Below are positions 37,124 to 45,102 of a stretch of 64,000 nt of DNA, piece after piece. The stretch spans positions 310,001 to 374,000 of the forward strand of contig NZ_VJZZ01000004.1 in NCBI RefSeq assembly GCF_009659535.1. The letters are read 5' to 3'. The notes under the pieces were generated by a model. That model searched no databases. It saw only the letters and a program-made list of their open reading frames with translations, and was not told the DNA's origin. The first letter of the stretch is position 1. Every line of letters starts with the position of its first letter. Source of the DNA: Aggregicoccus sp. 17bor-14 (GTDB lineage Bacteria; Myxococcota; Myxococcia; Myxococcales; Myxococcaceae). Position numbers and translations under genes: made by a program.

Positions 37124-38890
37124 TCAGAGGCGGAACTCGAAGGTTCCGTCCTTGCCCGGCTCGAGGGTTACGACCCTTCGCTCTCGCGCACGTCCGTGGA
37201 CGACGACGAGCTCGTGCGTGCCGTAGAAGACGCGCATTCGAGCGACCCCGTCCGCCGCAGTGCTTCGGTGTTCGCGGCTCCACCATGCGCCCAGCACGAG
37301 CTGCTCGTAGGCATCCTGGGCTGGCCGCTTCGACCAGTCCCTCCGGAACATCGCGCCCCCCTTCGTGGCCAGCCAATGCTGACCTTCCCAGAACCCCCAG
37401 AGCGTGAAGCCCTGGAGCGCGGGGTGGCTGAAGGCAGCCGTCAGGAAGTCGCGCACGTAGGACGCGTGCAGCAGATCATCCTCGACAGCCACGTCGAACT
37501 CGGTGACTTCGAGCGGGCGTTGGAAGGAGGCGAGCCCGTCCCATATGGACAGCACGCTTCGAATGGGCGTCAACGGCAGGGACATGTGTGCCTGGTCGCC
37601 AATCACGTCCAGCGGCGCGCCTGAAGCGATGAGCGCGCGAACCCGCTCGGTAGCCACCGCAAGCGGCCGCTCCCCAAGGCTCTGGTTCGCGAGGTTGGCC
37701 TCGTTGTAACAGAGCTGTGCTGCCGGGTCGGCGCGGCGTGCGATTCGAAAGGTCTCCGGGAACAGGGACCACCCCAGGTCCTCCCAGAGCTCCGTGCTTC
37801 CCACCGCCTCGTTCACGACATCCCAGATGTAGACCTGGCCCTTCATGGCGGCGACGGCCCCCTGGACTCGCTGCTCCACGCGCTGCCGGCCCTGCTCCTT
37901 GCTCAGGCCCCTGACGCCTGGACTGTGCGCGTAGTCCCCCCACACGAGGGTATGTCCCCTGATGTCGAACCCCCGTTTTCTGGCCCAGGCTACGGCCTGC
38001 TGCACCTCTGCGAGCTGGGCGGGGCTCGCACGCTCCCATTTCATCTCGTTCTCGAACACGATCGTGTTGAAGAGCCGCTCGATCTCGGCGCGATAGCGCA
38101 CGCTGTCCGGGTCGGAGCCGAGGAGCCTGCGGGCGACAACGGCCGTGCCGAAGTGGAAGCGGTGCCGCAGCTGCTTCAGTTCGACGGAAGCGCCTGGAAC
38201 CGGCTTCCCACGACGGTCCAGAACACGCACGTTCAGCTCGCCCTTGCGAATCCTCTCGATCCGGGAGAGCGCCGCGGGCCGCCAGTCCCCCGGGTTCGCC
38301 TCGCCTCCGAAGGGGTCCACGTTCTCGCGCGGGACGGGGTGGGGATCTCGGGAGTAGTTCTCCAGCCGCACAGTGGCGATCTCGGCCGTGCCACGATCGA
38401 GACCGAGCTGAATGTTGAGCTGAGCGTCTCCTTTGGCAAATGCCCGGGAGGCTTTCAGGACGAGCGTGTACTCCTTCCACTCGGGAGACAGCCTCAGCAG
38501 GCGCCGTAGCTCCTTCCGGTAGGGTTCCTTCGAGTCCTCCATGACCACTAAGACCCGAACGCGATCCTGACTCCGCATCCAGGCGCGGAAGACGATGACG
38601 TCTTTCTCCTCGATCGAGCCTTGTAGGAGCTGGCGGATGCCCCACGCCCAGGTGGGATCATCCGGCGCTGGGGCGCTTCGGAGAAGCAGCGAAGAGCCGG
38701 TGGGGCTGTCGCTGCGGTCTCCGAAGTTCGAGGAGACGCGGCGGTAGCGCCACGGGGACAGGAGCGTGGCGTGGAAATCACCATCGGCGATGAGCTCGAC
38801 AGGCTGCTGTCGCTCCGCCGCGTGGGAGTCGAGTGCAACGAGCAGTGCGAGCACTCTTCCCAGCGCGACTACAGCGCGCGGTAGCTTCAT
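37124..38890 (-). CDS. Secreted GH10 glycoside hydrolase (endo-beta-1,4-xylanase family) with N-terminal carbohydrate-binding domain
   Basis: From ATG 38890 the protein has 588 residues. A signal peptide covers about 1-24 (VVALGRVLALLVALDSHA). Residues about 30-190 form a beta-sandwich like a CBM4/9 module. Residues about 215-540 are a GH10 TIM barrel with WDVVNEA (acid/base Glu361) and LEVTEFDVA (nucleophile Glu464), plus HTLVWG and LWGFWEG. GH10 enzymes cut internal beta-1,4 bonds, classically of xylan. Here the gene shares one base with the upstream wzb phosphatase gene, so the enzyme probably works on the polysaccharide made by this locus rather than on plant xylan. That is inference. Confidence 0.9.
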   Translation of the reverse strand: MKLPRAVVALGRVLALLVALDSHAAERQQPVELIADGDFHATLLSPWRYRRVSSNFGDRSDSPTGSSLLLRSAPAPDDPTWAWGIRQLLQGSIEEKDVIVFRAWMRSQDRVRVLVVMEDSKEPYRKELRRLLRLSPEWKEYTLVLKASRAFAKGDAQLNIQLGLDRGTAEIATVRLENYSRDPHPVPRENVDPFGGEANPGDWRPAALSRIERIRKGELNVRVLDRRGKPVPGASVELKQLRHRFHFGTAVVARRLLGSDPDSVRYRAEIERLFNTIVFENEMKWERASPAQLAEVQQAVAWARKRGFDIRGHTLVWGDYAHSPGVRGLSKEQGRQRVEQRVQGAVAAMKGQVYIWDVVNEAVGSTELWEDLGWSLFPETFRIARRADPAAQLCYNEANLANQSLGERPLAVATERVRALIASGAPLDVIGDQAHMSLPLTPIRSVLSIWDGLASFQRPLEVTEFDVAVEDDLLHASYVRDFLTAAFSHPALQGFTLWGFWEGQHWLATKGGAMFRRDWSKRPAQDAYEQLVLGAWWSREHRSTAADGVARMRVFYGTHELVVVHGRARERRVVTLEPGKDGTFEFRL

Positions 38891-39339
38891 CACCGGGCGA
38901 GGCCCATCCGCTTCTCGACGTCGACGAGCCCTCGCTCGATCAACTCGAGTGCCTCCACGAAGGCCTCCCGTGGCCTCCGATAGGGGTCAGGCACATCGAA
39001 GCGCCCCCACTTCCCGAGCGGAAAGACCCTGCCGCGAGCGCTGGGCGCAAGGCTCTCGACCGCACGCTGGTGCCCGCCTTCCATGACGAGGATCAGCTCG
39101 AAGTCGTGGGCCATCTGGGCCGTCAATTGACGGGCGCGGTGGTCGGAGATGTCGATCCCGCGCTCGAGCATCAGCTCCTGCGCAAGCGGATCAGCGGGGC
39201 TCCCGACGAGCGCCGAGACTCCCGCCGATTCGACGACGAGCGACGGCTGGAGAGAAGACCACCGGCTCGCGGCAAGCGCGGCAGCCATCGGGCTCCTACA
39301 GATGTTGCCAACGCATACCAGCAGGATCCGATTGAACAT
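38890..39339 (-). CDS. wzb: Low-molecular-weight protein tyrosine phosphatase (Wzb family)
   Basis: The 149-aa protein starts MFNRILLVCVGNICRSP, almost the N-terminus of E. coli Wzb, so I prefer ATG 39339 over two ATGs further upstream. The CX5R catalytic loop is CVGNICRS and the general-acid loop is VPDPYRRP. VESAGVSALVG and LILVMEGGHQ complete the family. It removes phosphate from the tyrosine cluster of Wzc (24615-26897), the cycle needed for export. It is transcribed together with the GH10 gene, opposite to the main operon. Confidence 0.95.
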   Translation of the reverse strand: MFNRILLVCVGNICRSPMAAALAASRWSSLQPSLVVESAGVSALVGSPADPLAQELMLERGIDISDHRARQLTAQMAHDFELILVMEGGHQRAVESLAPSARGRVFPLGKWGRFDVPDPYRRPREAFVEALELIERGLVDVEKRMGLAR

Positions 39340-39545
39340 ATCCGTCGAGCAGGCCTCCATGGCCATCTTGCCAAACCTCAGCAGGTCCAGGCTGATCGTG
39401 TTGTGCTCATCCGGCGACGACTCGACGGAGCATGCCTACCTGCTCGTCAGGCAGGTGATGGGAGACGAACGCCGATGGGCTCCGACTTCGACTTTTTCGT
39501 GCGACTGCCGTCCGCGTCTTAATTTCCGACAGTGCGAGCAACTAA

Positions 39546-40454
39546 ATGACACGCATGGGCATGGGCTCGATGGCCTCCCAGAGGGAGCGCGAGATGCGGT
39601 GGACGGCGCGGGACGTGGTGCGGGTCCGCAGCGGAGTTACCGGGGCAGCGGTCTCTGACGAGGTCGCCGTCGAGGAACCGCTCGAGATCCGCGTGAACGG
39701 CGACAGCGTGGCCGTCACCATGCGCACTCCGGGCGACGACGCGCGGCTCGCCGTGGGCTTCCTCTTCGCGGAAGGCCTGCTGCGCTCCATCGACGACGTG
39801 GGCAGCGTGAGCCACTGCGGGCGCCCCGGTGAGGAGGGCTACGGCAACGTGCTCGATGTCATCCCTGCGGCCGGCCTCTCGCTGGACATCGAGCGCGTGC
39901 AGGCGACCCGGCGCGGCACACTCACCACCTCGGCCTGCGGCGTGTGCGGGCGGCGCAGCGTGGACGACCTGCTCTCGCTCTGCGGCGTGGTCCCCGAGGG
40001 CCCCACGCTCCCCGCCTCTCTGCTCGCCGAGGCCCCCGAGCGGCTGCGCGGCGTGCAGCGCGTGTTCGAGCACACGGGCGGCGTGCATGCGGCCGCGGCC
40101 TTCGACGCCGCAGGCAATCTGCTCGCGGGCTACGAGGACGTGGGGCGCCACAACGCGGTGGACAAGGTGGTGGGCGCGCTCGTGCACGCGGGCCGCGTGC
40201 GCTCGCCCCGTGCCCCCGGCTACCGGCCCGTCCCCGAGCCCGAGCGCCCCGTGCTCCTGGCCATCAGCGGGCGCGCGAGCTTCGAGATCCTCCAGAAGGC
40301 CGCGGTCGCGCGCATCCCCGTGGTGGTGAGCGTCTCGGCGGCCAGCAGCCTCGCCATCGACGTGGCCGAGCAGGCCGGAATCACGCTCGCCACCTTCAGC
40401 CGCAGGGGCGACTTCAACCTACATACACACCCCTCCCGGGTTCGCGAGATTTAG
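39546..40454 (+). CDS. fdhD: Formate dehydrogenase accessory sulfurtransferase
   Basis: The 302-aa FdhD protein carries sulfur from a cysteine desulfurase to the molybdenum cofactor of formate dehydrogenases. The active loop SACGVCGRRS (Cys near 130 and 133) is present, with EEPLEIRVNG and YEDVGRHNAVDKVVGA as family signatures. The start is ambiguous: ATGs at 39546, 39555 and 39573 are all in frame, and the family core begins about 30 residues in. No formate dehydrogenase gene is in the window. The 206-bp gap upstream (39340-39545) has a low-GC patch near 39520 that may hold the promoter. Confidence 0.94.
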   Translation: MTRMGMGSMASQREREMRWTARDVVRVRSGVTGAAVSDEVAVEEPLEIRVNGDSVAVTMRTPGDDARLAVGFLFAEGLLRSIDDVGSVSHCGRPGEEGYGNVLDVIPAAGLSLDIERVQATRRGTLTTSACGVCGRRSVDDLLSLCGVVPEGPTLPASLLAEAPERLRGVQRVFEHTGGVHAAAAFDAAGNLLAGYEDVGRHNAVDKVVGALVHAGRVRSPRAPGYRPVPEPERPVLLAISGRASFEILQKAAVARIPVVVSVSAASSLAIDVAEQAGITLATFSRRGDFNLHTHPSRVREI

Positions 40455-40479
40455 ACAGCTGGACAAAGGGACATATGCT
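40451..40479 (+). promoter_or_regulatory. Candidate sigma-70 promoter giving a near-leaderless mRNA
   Basis: TTAGAC at 40451-40456 and TATGCT at 40474-40479 are 17 bp apart. Transcription would begin about 40486, two bases before the GTG of the next gene, which has no Shine-Dalgarno sequence. The -35 overlaps the fdhD stop codon. Confidence 0.45.
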
Positions 40480-40487
40480 GCCGTGCC

Positions 40488-41585
40488 GTGAGCTCCCCCG
40501 GCCTCTTCGGTCCCCTCCCTCCACCCCGGCATCCCGGCCTCGACGGCGCGCGTGGCTTTGCCGTGGTGGCGATGGTGCTCGGGCACACGCTGGACGCGGT
40601 GCTCTCCACCTCCGCCCGCTCCGGCTACTGGGTGCAGCGCTACTGGGAGCTGCGCGGCATCACCGCGCCGCTCTTCCTGCTCGTCGCCGGCTGGGCGGTG
40701 GTGGCGGCGCTCGGCAGCCACCCGGACGCGGCGCGCACCAGCTTCGGCAAGCGCGTGCGCCGCGGCCTGCTGCTGCTCGCGCTCGGCTACGGGCTCGCCT
40801 GGCCCGGCTGGGGCGCGGTGCTGCAGATGGGCTGGGGTGAGCCGCTGCTCGCCCGCCTCTTCGCCTTCGATGCCCTGCCCTGCATCGGCATCAGCCTCAT
40901 GGTGGGCGCCGCGGCGCTCATGTTCGCGAACGGACCGCTCAGCCGCACCCTGGTGCTCGCGGCGCTCGCGGTGGGCATCCCGCTGGTGAGCAGCGGTGTC
41001 TGGGGCCTCGCGGAGCACGCGCCGGTGGTGCTGCGCAACGCGCTCGGCTCGCCCGAGACCAAGTTCCCCCTCTTCCCCTGGGCGGGCTTCTTCTTCGCTG
41101 GCGCGCTCGCGGCGCACCTGATGCGCCAGCTGCTGCCCGGCTGGCCGCAGTCGCTCGCCATCAGCGCGGTGGGCCTCGCGCTGCTGCTCTTCACCCACCT
41201 CGTCACGCCCAACTGGGCCCCCACCAGCGCCTGGCTCGTGGCGTACCGCGTGGGCCAGGGCCTGGTGGTGCTCGGCATCCTCTGCCTCATGCCGCGGCTC
41301 GTGAGCCGCCGGCTCTCGCCCCTGGGGCGCAGCTCGCTCTGGGTCTACGTGCTGCACATCCCGGTGGTGTACGGCTGGGCGGGCATCGCCGGCATGGCCG
41401 AGCGCGCGGGCCCCACGCTGGGCCTGCCCGCGGCGCTCGCGGTGGGCTTCGCGCTGCTGATGGGCAGCTACGGCATCGTCGCCTTCGTGCGCGGCGTGAA
41501 GCGGCGCGTGTTCAGCTTCCGCGGCGCGCCCTCGCTGCCTCCTGCGGGCGTCACTGCCGCGGCGCGCATGTCCCGCGCGGGGTAG
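40488..41585 (+). CDS. Acyltransferase-like membrane protein (DUF1624/heparan-alpha-glucosaminide N-acetyltransferase-like)
   Basis: This is a 365-aa GTG-started protein with about ten hydrophobic helices. It starts with HPGLDGARGFAVVAMVLGHTLDAVL, the opening of the HGSNAT/DUF1624 and acyltransferase-3 superfamily in which the His of 'GH' near the end of helix 1 is catalytic, and continues with GITAPLFLLVAGWAVV. Such proteins acetylate amino sugars across a membrane using acetyl-CoA. The substrate is unknown; possible partners are the glycan genes nearby. The tail (residues about 340-365) is polar. Confidence 0.78.
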   Translation: MSSPGLFGPLPPPRHPGLDGARGFAVVAMVLGHTLDAVLSTSARSGYWVQRYWELRGITAPLFLLVAGWAVVAALGSHPDAARTSFGKRVRRGLLLLALGYGLAWPGWGAVLQMGWGEPLLARLFAFDALPCIGISLMVGAAALMFANGPLSRTLVLAALAVGIPLVSSGVWGLAEHAPVVLRNALGSPETKFPLFPWAGFFFAGALAAHLMRQLLPGWPQSLAISAVGLALLLFTHLVTPNWAPTSAWLVAYRVGQGLVVLGILCLMPRLVSRRLSPLGRSSLWVYVLHIPVVYGWAGIAGMAERAGPTLGLPAALAVGFALLMGSYGIVAFVRGVKRRVFSFRGAPSLPPAGVTAAARMSRAG

Positions 41586-41601
41586 CGGCCAAGGAGGGAC
41601 T

Positions 41602-42762
41602 TCACGCAGCGGGGGCCTGGGTCTCCTGCTGTGAGCCCAGCAGCGTCTGCGCCACGGTCTCCGTCGCCACGATGCGCCTTCCTGCGCGCCCCCCGGTCCA
41701 CGGGGCCTCGGGCACGGGCGCACTGCGGCGCGCGGCATCCTCCACGCCTCCGGCGCGCTGCTTGTGCACCAGCGTGTAGAGGCGGCGCAGGTCGATCAGC
41801 TCACGGGGACCGGCGCCCTCGCGCAGCAGCAGCTGCAGCGAGAAGGGCCCCCAGGCGGCGAGGACGTCGTCGGGGCGCAGGAAGTGGCTCCAGCGCTCGA
41901 GCGCGGGCTGCAGCGCCTCGCCTGCGCGCAGGCGCGCCTCGGCCAGGTCCAGGTGCAGGGGCGTGGAGGGCGCGAGCGGCAGGCGCGGCGCGAGCACCGC
42001 CTCGAAAGTCTCGCCGCTCGAGAGCCGCCGCGCAGTGAGGTGCATCAGCTCGGGCTCGAGGCCGGCGCCCTCCGGGTGGGCGTTCGCCTCGGCGTAGAGC
42101 AGCACGAGCCGCTCGCGGGCGTCGCGCAGCGCCTGCAGCTGGGGCAGCACCCGCGGCGGCGCGCGGCGCAGGCGGCGGCGCGGGGGCGCGTCGCTGTCCT
42201 CGGTGTAGCGCAGCTGCGTGTCCACCATGTGCTCGAAGGCCTTGAGCATGGTGTCGAAGCGCGGGAAGTCCCCCTCCATCGCGCCCAGCGTCTCCACCAC
42301 CGCCTCGATGGTGGAGACGCAGTGCTCCGCGGGCTCGCTGCGGATGCGGTAGTTGCTCGGCCGGCGCGGGGTGAAGCCCACGCGCGGCAGCTGGGAGAGC
42401 AGCGGGTTGCGCGCCACCACCTTCTTCGCCTGGTTCCACGTCCCGTCGATGACGATGAGGACCTCGGGCGGCGCGCCGCGCAGCGACTCGGGCGCGACCG
42501 CTCCTTCGCCGGGGAAGAGCACCGCCACCTTCGAGGGCTCCTTCGCCAGCTGCTGCAGCCGCTCGAGGTCGCTGAAGTCCACGCCCTGGTACAGCTCCGA
42601 GTTGGGCAGGGACAGGTGCGCCATGCGCGCCGTGCCGATGGCCACCCGGGCCTCGCGCGGGTGCTGCAGGAACACCACGCGGGTGCGCGTCTCCAGCTGC
42701 GGCAGGTGGGCGCAGTAGCAGGTGGACTGGGGGCGGCGGCAGCGAAGACAGAGGGGGCGCAC
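41602..42762 (-). CDS. DTW-domain tRNA-uridine aminocarboxypropyltransferase
   Basis: The 386-aa protein starts at GTG 42762 (RPLCLRCRRPQSTCYCAHLP), the usual zinc-ligand opening (CxxC..CxC) of the TapT/DTWD family, which makes acp3U in tRNA from SAM. The domain signature VIDGTWNQAKKV (DxTW) and the PSNYRIRSEP segment are present. The C-terminal half (about 215-386) is an extension rich in Leu, Ala and Arg not typical of the bacterial family and of unknown role. An upstream in-frame ATG at 42843 would overlap the divergent rsmE start, so I take the later start. Confidence 0.83.
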   Translation of the reverse strand: MRPLCLRCRRPQSTCYCAHLPQLETRTRVVFLQHPREARVAIGTARMAHLSLPNSELYQGVDFSDLERLQQLAKEPSKVAVLFPGEGAVAPESLRGAPPEVLIVIDGTWNQAKKVVARNPLLSQLPRVGFTPRRPSNYRIRSEPAEHCVSTIEAVVETLGAMEGDFPRFDTMLKAFEHMVDTQLRYTEDSDAPPRRRLRRAPPRVLPQLQALRDARERLVLLYAEANAHPEGAGLEPELMHLTARRLSSGETFEAVLAPRLPLAPSTPLHLDLAEARLRAGEALQPALERWSHFLRPDDVLAAWGPFSLQLLLREGAGPRELIDLRRLYTLVHKQRAGGVEDAARRSAPVPEAPWTGGRAGRRIVATETVAQTLLGSQQETQAPAA

Positions 42763-42841
42763 GGGGCGTGCTTTATGGCAGGGTCGCCAGGGCCGGCAAG
42801 CGGCGGTCGCTCGGCCGGCCGGCGTCCCCTGCCCCTCGCCC

Positions 42842-43576
42842 ATGAACCTGCTCCTCCTGCACGACGACGACTTCCTCGCGGACGGCACCGTGTCCCTCAC
42901 CGGGCGAAGGGCCACCCACGCGCTCGAGGTGCTCAAGGCGCAGGTGGGCGAGGCGCTGCGGGTGGGGCGCCTGGGCGGCCTCGTGGGCACGGGCGAGGTG
43001 CTGGAGAACCGGCCGGGCCTCCTGCGCCTGCGCGTGGACCTCACCGAGCCGCCCCCGCCGCGCGCAGGCATCGACCTGCTGCTCGCCATCCCGCGGCCCA
43101 AGGCGCTCAAGAAGGTGCTGCCCGCGGTGGCCTCGCTCGGCGTGGACCGCGTGGTGCTGGTGAACGCGGCGCGCGTGGAGAAGAGCTACTTCGACTCGAA
43201 GGTGCTCGCGCCGGACTTCGTCGCGGACCTCCTCCAGCAGGGGCTCGAGCAGGCGCGCGACACGGTGGCCCCCGAGGTGCTCGTGCGCGAGCGCTTCCGG
43301 CCCTTCGTGGAGGACGAGCTGGAGGGGGTGTTCGGCCCCCGCGAGCGCGCGGCGCGGCTGCTGCCCCACCCTCCCGCCACGCAGGGCCTGCACGCGCTCG
43401 GTCCCCTGCCCCCTCGCCGGGTGCTGGCGGTGGGGCCTGACGGGGGCTGGGTCCCCTTCGAGGTGGAGCTGCTGCAGGCCCGTGGCTTCGTCCCCTTCAG
43501 CCTGGGGCCCCGCATCCTGCGGGTGGAGACGGCCGTGCCGGTGCTCCTCGGACAGATGGCCCTCCTGCGGCCTTGA
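42842..43576 (+). CDS. rsmE: 16S rRNA (uracil-1498-N3)-methyltransferase
   Basis: The 244-aa SPOUT methyltransferase modifies U1498 in the 30S decoding region. The N-terminal PUA-like domain (LTGRRATHALEVLKAQVGEALRVG) and the trefoil-knot C-terminal domain (LLAIPRPKALKKVLPAVASLGVDRVVLVNAARVEKSYFDS; VLAVGPDGGWVPFEVELLQARGF; LGPRILRVETAVPVLLGQM) are complete, including the GPEGG-like GPDGG and LRVETA SAM loops. It is divergent from the DTW gene with a gap of only 79 bp, so the two RNA-modification genes may share control. Confidence 0.93.
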   Translation: MNLLLLHDDDFLADGTVSLTGRRATHALEVLKAQVGEALRVGRLGGLVGTGEVLENRPGLLRLRVDLTEPPPPRAGIDLLLAIPRPKALKKVLPAVASLGVDRVVLVNAARVEKSYFDSKVLAPDFVADLLQQGLEQARDTVAPEVLVRERFRPFVEDELEGVFGPRERAARLLPHPPATQGLHALGPLPPRRVLAVGPDGGWVPFEVELLQARGFVPFSLGPRILRVETAVPVLLGQMALLRP

Positions 43577-43617
43577 AGGACTTGAAGCCCACGGGGGGCT
43601 GTTCGAGAGTCATCCCC

Positions 43618-45090
43618 ATGACGACCCCGACCGAACAGCCCGTCACGTCCGAGCCGCAGCAGCCCAAGACGAACAGCTACGACTCCACGCCGCCCCCCGC
43701 CCTGCTCGACTTCATGATGAAGAGCTGGAAGCCGGCGAGCGGCAAGCTGCCCCCGAAGCTCAAGGGACACGAGGCCTTCGCCGCGCGCCGCCGCGCCCTC
43801 TCCAAGCTCTTCCCCGGCGAGACGCTCGTCATCCCCACCGGCCACGAGAAGGTGCGCAGCAACGACACCTACTACCGCTTCCGCCCGGGCACGGACTTCT
43901 ACTACCTCACCGGCAACGTGGAGCCGGACTGCGTGCTGGTGCTGCAGCCCAAGGAGGGCGGCGGGCACCGGGACCTGCTCTTCGTGGAGCCCAACCCGGG
44001 CCGCTCGGACGCGACCTTCTACACCGACCGCAACAAGGGCGAGCTCTGGGTCGGCCCGCGCCTCGGCGTGAAGGAGAGCGAGGCGCGTTACGCCGTCGAC
44101 GAGGCCCGCGGCCTTCCCGAGCTGCCCGCGTTCCTGCGCTCGCTGAGCGAGGGCGCCACCCGCCCCACCCGCGTGCTGCGCAGCTTCTCCGAGCGCGTGG
44201 ACGGCCTGGTGCCGGCGGCCAGCGAGCGCGACAAGGCGCTCGCGGTGGCGCTGAGCGAGATGCGCCTGCTCAAGGACGCGCAGGAGGTGAAGGAGCTCTC
44301 GGCCGCCATCGCCTCCACCTTCCGCGGCTTCGAGGACGTCATCGCGGGGCTGCGCGAGGCGAAGACCGAGCGCACCGTGGAGGGCGTGTTCGGCCTGCGC
44401 GCGCGCGTGGAGGGCAACGACGTGGGCTACGGCACCATCGCCGCCTCGGGCGCCCACGCCTGCGTGCTGCACTGGACCAAGAACGACGGGCCCCTCAAGA
44501 AGGGCGACCTGCTGCTGCTGGACGCCGGCGTGGAGGGCAACAGCCTCTACACCGCGGACATCACCCGCACGCTGCCCATCTCCGGCACCTTCACCAAGGA
44601 GCAGCGCGAGATCTACGAGCTCGTCTTCGAGGCGCAGGAGCAGGCGATCGCCGCGGTGAAGCCCGGCAACGACTTCATGGAGCCCAACCGCGTCGCCATG
44701 CGCGTGCTCGCCGAGGGCCTGCACCGCCTGGGCATCCTCAAGGTCACGGCCGAGGAGGCGCTCAAGGACGAGCACCAGTTCTACAAGCGCTACAGCCTCC
44801 ACAACGTGAGCCACATGCTGGGCCTCGACGTGCACGACTGCGCCCAGGCCCGCCAAGAGGCCTACAAGTACGGCAAGCTGCAGCCGGGCATGGTGCTCAC
44901 CGTGGAGCCCGGCCTCTACTTCCAGCTCGACGATCTCACCGTCCCCTCGCGCTACCGCGGCATCGGCGTGCGCATCGAGGACGACGTGGTCGTCACCGCG
45001 CGCGGCTGCAAGAACCTCTCGGCCGACATCCCGCGCAAGGTGAAGGACGTGGAGGCGTGGATGAAGCGGGTGTGGAAGGCGAAGAAGTAG
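43618..45090 (+). CDS. pepP: M24-family Xaa-Pro aminopeptidase
   Basis: The 490-aa metallopeptidase removes N-terminal residues preceding proline. It has an aminopeptidase-P N-terminal domain (residues about 45-200, YYRFRPGTDFYYLTGNVEPDCVLVL). The pita-bread catalytic domain carries all five metal ligands: LLLDAGVE and TADITRTLP (two Asp), HNVSHMLGLDVHD (His), LTVEPGLYF (Glu) and GVRIEDDVVV (Glu). It is cytosolic, with no signal peptide. An N-terminal stretch of about 25 residues is Pro/Thr/Gln-rich. It lies 41 bp after rsmE and converges with the DUF2914 gene. Confidence 0.93.
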   Translation: MTTPTEQPVTSEPQQPKTNSYDSTPPPALLDFMMKSWKPASGKLPPKLKGHEAFAARRRALSKLFPGETLVIPTGHEKVRSNDTYYRFRPGTDFYYLTGNVEPDCVLVLQPKEGGGHRDLLFVEPNPGRSDATFYTDRNKGELWVGPRLGVKESEARYAVDEARGLPELPAFLRSLSEGATRPTRVLRSFSERVDGLVPAASERDKALAVALSEMRLLKDAQEVKELSAAIASTFRGFEDVIAGLREAKTERTVEGVFGLRARVEGNDVGYGTIAASGAHACVLHWTKNDGPLKKGDLLLLDAGVEGNSLYTADITRTLPISGTFTKEQREIYELVFEAQEQAIAAVKPGNDFMEPNRVAMRVLAEGLHRLGILKVTAEEALKDEHQFYKRYSLHNVSHMLGLDVHDCAQARQEAYKYGKLQPGMVLTVEPGLYFQLDDLTVPSRYRGIGVRIEDDVVVTARGCKNLSADIPRKVKDVEAWMKRVWKAKK

Positions 45091-45102
45091 CGCCGCCTAC
45101 AC

